A stretch of DNA of 6,450 nucleotides from Dehalococcoidales bacterium. Lineage in GTDB: Bacteria > Chloroflexota > Dehalococcoidia > Dehalococcoidales > UBA2162. Under the pieces are notes generated by a model. It saw only the letters and a list, made by a program, of their open reading frames with translations. It had not been told where the DNA came from and ran no database searches. A program made the translations under genes and the position numbers. The stretch spans positions 1-6,450 of the forward strand of contig JAUSGV010000042.1 in assembly GCA_030648675.1 (NCBI GenBank). Reading direction: 5' to 3'. Shown here piece after piece: positions 4,860 to 6,450 of this stretch (the first letter of the stretch is position 1; each line of letters starts with the position of its first letter).

Positions 4860-4971
4860 AACCAAAAGGACTAAATCAACTACTACCAAAGAGTAATTCG
4901 ATGGACCAACATTGGCATCCGGCGAAAGCCCGAAAATAGTTCTCCGGTCTGTCTCTGATTGCGAGCGGCAT

Positions 4972-5162
4972 CTAGTGTAGTGTCTCGTAAATATATTTAC
5001 ATAACTGTCTGCTTCCCTCGAAAGAGGAGGAAGGACTCTCCCCCTTTGGAAAAGGGGGACTAAGGAAGAACTCTCCCCCTTTGGAAAAGGGGGACTAAGG
5101 GGGATTTTGAGTTGTCACTTGTTATCCTCATCTGTAAACCCTTTTGTAAGACACTACACTAG
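4972..5162. mobile_element. MITE-like non-autonomous element, copy A (191 bp)
   Basis: Bounded by CTAG on each side, with perfect 14-bp terminal inverted repeats CTAGTGTAGTGTCT / AGACACTACACTAG that continue imperfectly to 30 bp (23/30, ending TTTACA / TGTAAA). It is non-coding. Inside are a CCTC-GAAA-GAGG hairpin (5016-5027) and two tandem 35-bp units (5029-5063, 5064-5098), each with a CCCCCTTT-GGA-AAAGGGGG hairpin. Copy B at 6220-6409 differs by only about five substitutions and one deleted base. A TA target duplication within CTAG fits IS630/Tc1-type or some IS5-type transposases acting in trans. The family assignment is inference and no transposase is in the window. Confidence 0.88.
5029..5098. 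repeat. Two 35-bp tandem units with CCCCCTTTGGAAAAGGGGG hairpins (inside MITE copy A)
   Basis: Units 5029-5063 and 5064-5098 differ at one base (GGAAGGACTC versus GGAAGAACTC). Each contains an 8-bp perfect stem CCCCCTTT/AAAGGGGG with a 3-nt loop (5040-5058 and 5075-5093). The same pair recurs in copy B, where the first hairpin is damaged (GGCAG for GGGGG). Confidence 0.9.
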
Positions 5163-5204
5163 CCGAAACGAAGCAATATATTTGATTTGTGTTGTCGGTC
5201 ATTA

Positions 5205-5234
5205 TTGCAAAAGGGGCATTCGCGGTTATAGAAT
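5205..5234 (+). promoter_or_regulatory. Putative sigma-70 promoter of the sugar isomerase gene
   Basis: TTGCAA (5205-5210, 4/6) and TAGAAT (5229-5234, 5/6) with an 18-bp spacer, giving a predicted start near 5241 and a leader of about 110 nt. It lies inside the segment bracketed by the two MITE copies, so the gene would carry its own promoter. Motif-based only. Confidence 0.35.
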
Positions 5235-5249
5235 ACGAGAGTATTTTGG

Positions 5250-5354
5250 ATGCGCCATGAACAGACAGGTTTAATAATCTTGCAGAAGCAATGTTTTGTT
5301 TTTAAACGTTCTGGCGTTCCAGTTTTCTTATCTTGTAGATTCTGGACGATGTGA
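5250..5354 (+). CDS. Possible 34-codon leader peptide overlapping the isomerase start
   Basis: An ATG at 5250 opens a 34-residue frame (MRHEQTGLIILQKQCF onward) that ends ...WTM-stop. Its TGA (5352-5354) overlaps the GTG start of the isomerase gene as GTGA, the usual geometry for translational coupling. The ribosome site is weak (GAGAG, 8 nt upstream). No family is recognised and the frame is short enough to be chance, so this is a candidate only. Confidence 0.2.
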   Translation: MRHEQTGLIILQKQCFVFKRSGVPVFLSCRFWTM

Positions 5355-6223
5355 CTATATTCGCTTCGACCTCATGCCTTAAGGGTTACAGCAGCTTGCC
5401 ATCTATAGTCAAAGCGATGAAGGCGGCTGGGCTAAACTGCATTGAATTGGGTGATGCCCCATCAGTATCGGAAGAGGATCTCGTTGAACTTAACCTCTTG
5501 AAATCGTTGATCAGCTTCGAAGTCCACAACTATTTCCCTCGAGCGTCACGGCCCTTCCTTTTGAATCTTGCTTCATTAGATCCTGACAATCTAAGCAGGT
5601 CGTTGGAGTTTGCCAAGAATGCGGTAGGTTTATGTGCACAATTAGGCGGAACTTTATACGGTATTCATTCTGGTTTCAGGGCGGACGTTGCGCTATCGTC
5701 TCTTGGCCGAGCTCTTGAGTACACCAGGATCGCTGATTACGAGATAGCATATCAACAGATGGTGAAGTCTTTATGCATTCTTTGTGACCATGCGCTCCGT
5801 ACGGGGGTTACTATCGCCGTAGAGAACCATCAGGCTGCTCGCTGCGATTTGATAAATGGGAAGAACGAGTTACTTCTTGGCTACGAAGCAGGAGAATTGG
5901 TGAATTTAATCAAAGATGTCGGTCGGCCAAACCTGGGCATCTTATTAGACGCTGGTCACCTTAATGTCGCGGCCAATACTCTGGGCTTGGATCGGATGGC
6001 TTGGGTAGAACAAGCGAAACCCTTCATCAAGGCTTTTCACGTCCATGATAATGACGGAATAACTGACCTGCATCAGCCGGTGAACGCGAACAGTTGGATA
6101 ATGAAGGTCCTTCGTAATCCAGTATTTTCGGAAGCCAGGATTGTAGTTGAGGCGAAGTTTGGAGACATTGGTTCGCTCGCTGCGCATGTGGCATGGCTCA
6201 GGCGGGAGTTATTGGTACACTAG
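5351..6223 (+). CDS. Sugar phosphate isomerase/epimerase, xylose-isomerase-like TIM barrel (AP endonuclease family 2 fold)
   Basis: A 290-residue protein of usual family length. Barrel motifs appear in order: IFASTSCLKG at the N-terminal strand, EVHNYFP (57-63), GIHSGF (104-109), VENH (157-160) with metal ligand E158, LLDAGH (198-203) with D200 and H203, HVHDND (230-235) and VVEAKF (265-270) with E267. This is a complete divalent-metal site of the type that interconverts keto and aldo sugars or epimerises them. The substrate cannot be read. The GTG at 5351 has only a weak GGA ribosome site, but an in-frame stop lies at 5336 and the first strand begins directly after it. The gene is convergent in function but opposite in strand to the sugar cluster. 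It is bracketed by two direct MITE copies, and its TAG stop is the first TAG of copy B. Confidence 0.88.
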   Translation: MTIFASTSCLKGYSSLPSIVKAMKAAGLNCIELGDAPSVSEEDLVELNLLKSLISFEVHNYFPRASRPFLLNLASLDPDNLSRSLEFAKNAVGLCAQLGGTLYGIHSGFRADVALSSLGRALEYTRIADYEIAYQQMVKSLCILCDHALRTGVTIAVENHQAARCDLINGKNELLLGYEAGELVNLIKDVGRPNLGILLDAGHLNVAANTLGLDRMAWVEQAKPFIKAFHVHDNDGITDLHQPVNANSWIMKVLRNPVFSEARIVVEAKFGDIGSLAAHVAWLRRELLVH

Positions 6224-6409
6224 TGTAGTGTCTCGTAAATATATTTACATAGCTGTCTGCTTCCCTCGAAAGAGGAGGAAGGACTCTCCCCCTTTGGAAA
6301 AGGCAGACTAAGGAAGGACTCTCCCCCTTTGGAAAAGGGGGACTAAGGGGGATTTTGAGTTGTCACTTGTTATCCTCATCTGTAAACCTTTTTGTAAGAA
6401 CTACACTAG
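6220..6409. mobile_element. MITE-like non-autonomous element, copy B (190 bp)
   Basis: Same structure and orientation as copy A (4972-5162): CTAG at both ends and terminal inverted repeats, the right one lacking one base (AGAACTACACTAG for AGACACTACACTAG). Substitutions are AACTG to AGCTG, GGGGG to GGCAG in the first hairpin, GAAG-A to GAAG-G, and one C to T near the right end. The left CTAG coincides with the TAG stop of the isomerase gene. Its second CCCCCTTT-GGA-AAAGGGGG hairpin is intact and could help end transcription of that gene. Confidence 0.88.
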
Positions 6410-6450
6410 TTTAAGTGAGGATAGAACTAAACCAGCAGACGTTTTGTTGG

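Larger units (their letters stand above)
4750..5350. other. 601-bp divergent intergenic region
   Basis: This separates the minus-strand glycosyltransferase operon from the plus-strand isomerase gene. From left to right it holds the leader inverted repeat (4765-4822), a putative minus-strand promoter (4830-4859), about 110 bp with no recognised feature apart from a degenerate CCGGCGAAAGCC repeat scrap (about 4919-4931), the MITE-like copy A (4972-5162), a putative plus-strand promoter (5205-5234) and a possible 34-codon leader frame (5250-5354). No RNA gene was recognised. Confidence 0.7.

Noticed and set aside
4919..4931. CCGGCGAAAGCC fragment considered as another REP copy
   Set aside because: Only half of the unit is present and the second arm is altered (CCCGAAAA), so at most it is a degenerate scrap. 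It is mentioned within the intergenic entry only.
5029..5098. Tandem 35-bp units considered as a CRISPR array
   Set aside because: The units are contiguous without spacers, number only two, and recur at the same position inside both MITE copies.
5040..5110. CCCCCTTT/AAAGGGGG hairpins considered as intrinsic terminators
   Set aside because: The stems are strong but not directly followed by a clear T run, and they are internal parts of a mobile repeat. A termination effect is possible but not supported enough to annotate.
5945..6187. An 80-codon minus-strand frame inside the isomerase gene
   Set aside because: Shadow of the plus-strand TIM-barrel gene, with no motifs of its own.

Overview
The window looks like part of a bacterial chromosome, probably from a Chloroflexota (Dehalococcoidia-like) or similar environmental genome. 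That is inferred from the mix of HicA/HicB modules, G-rich GGGGACT tandem tracts, CGGCGAAAGCCGG-type palindromic repeats and CCCCCTTTGGAAAAGGGGG hairpins. No rRNA, tRNA or marker gene fixes the taxonomy.

The left end (1-1200, minus strand) carries two small toxin-antitoxin-type modules. The first is a HicB-like gene (30-239) with a good promoter, followed by the first 11 codons of a HicA-like gene that runs off the window, in a 4-bp overlap. The second is hicA (923-1198) and hicB (502-921), 1 bp apart and in the opposite gene order. Between them lies a GGGACT(A/G) tandem tract and a short decayed copy of the 3' end of a GDP-mannose dehydratase gene.

The middle (1356-4749, minus strand) is a surface-polysaccharide or glycolipid gene set. 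In transcription order it holds a small membrane protein (4297-4749), a DPM1-like family 2 glycosyltransferase (3536-4270), a second family 2 glycosyltransferase (2572-3543) and GDP-mannose 4,6-dehydratase (1356-2357). The first three are tightly packed and probably one operon. A 214-bp repeat-rich gap separates them from gmd. Gmd would supply GDP-4-keto-6-deoxymannose and the glycosyltransferases would transfer sugars to lipid or glycan acceptors. No reductase that would finish the deoxysugar is visible.

The right end (4750-6450) holds a lone plus-strand gene for a xylose-isomerase-like TIM-barrel sugar isomerase/epimerase (5351-6223). It is bracketed by two near-identical 190-191 bp copies of a non-coding, terminal-inverted-repeat element (MITE-like) in the same orientation, each bounded by CTAG. 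The right copy is inserted exactly at the gene's TAG stop codon.

The most distinctive features are this MITE-bracketed gene, the duplicated association of GMD 3' sequence with G-rich tracts, and a smaller inverted-repeat-bounded element between the glycosyltransferase and gmd genes. I found no convincing new defence or multi-gene system.
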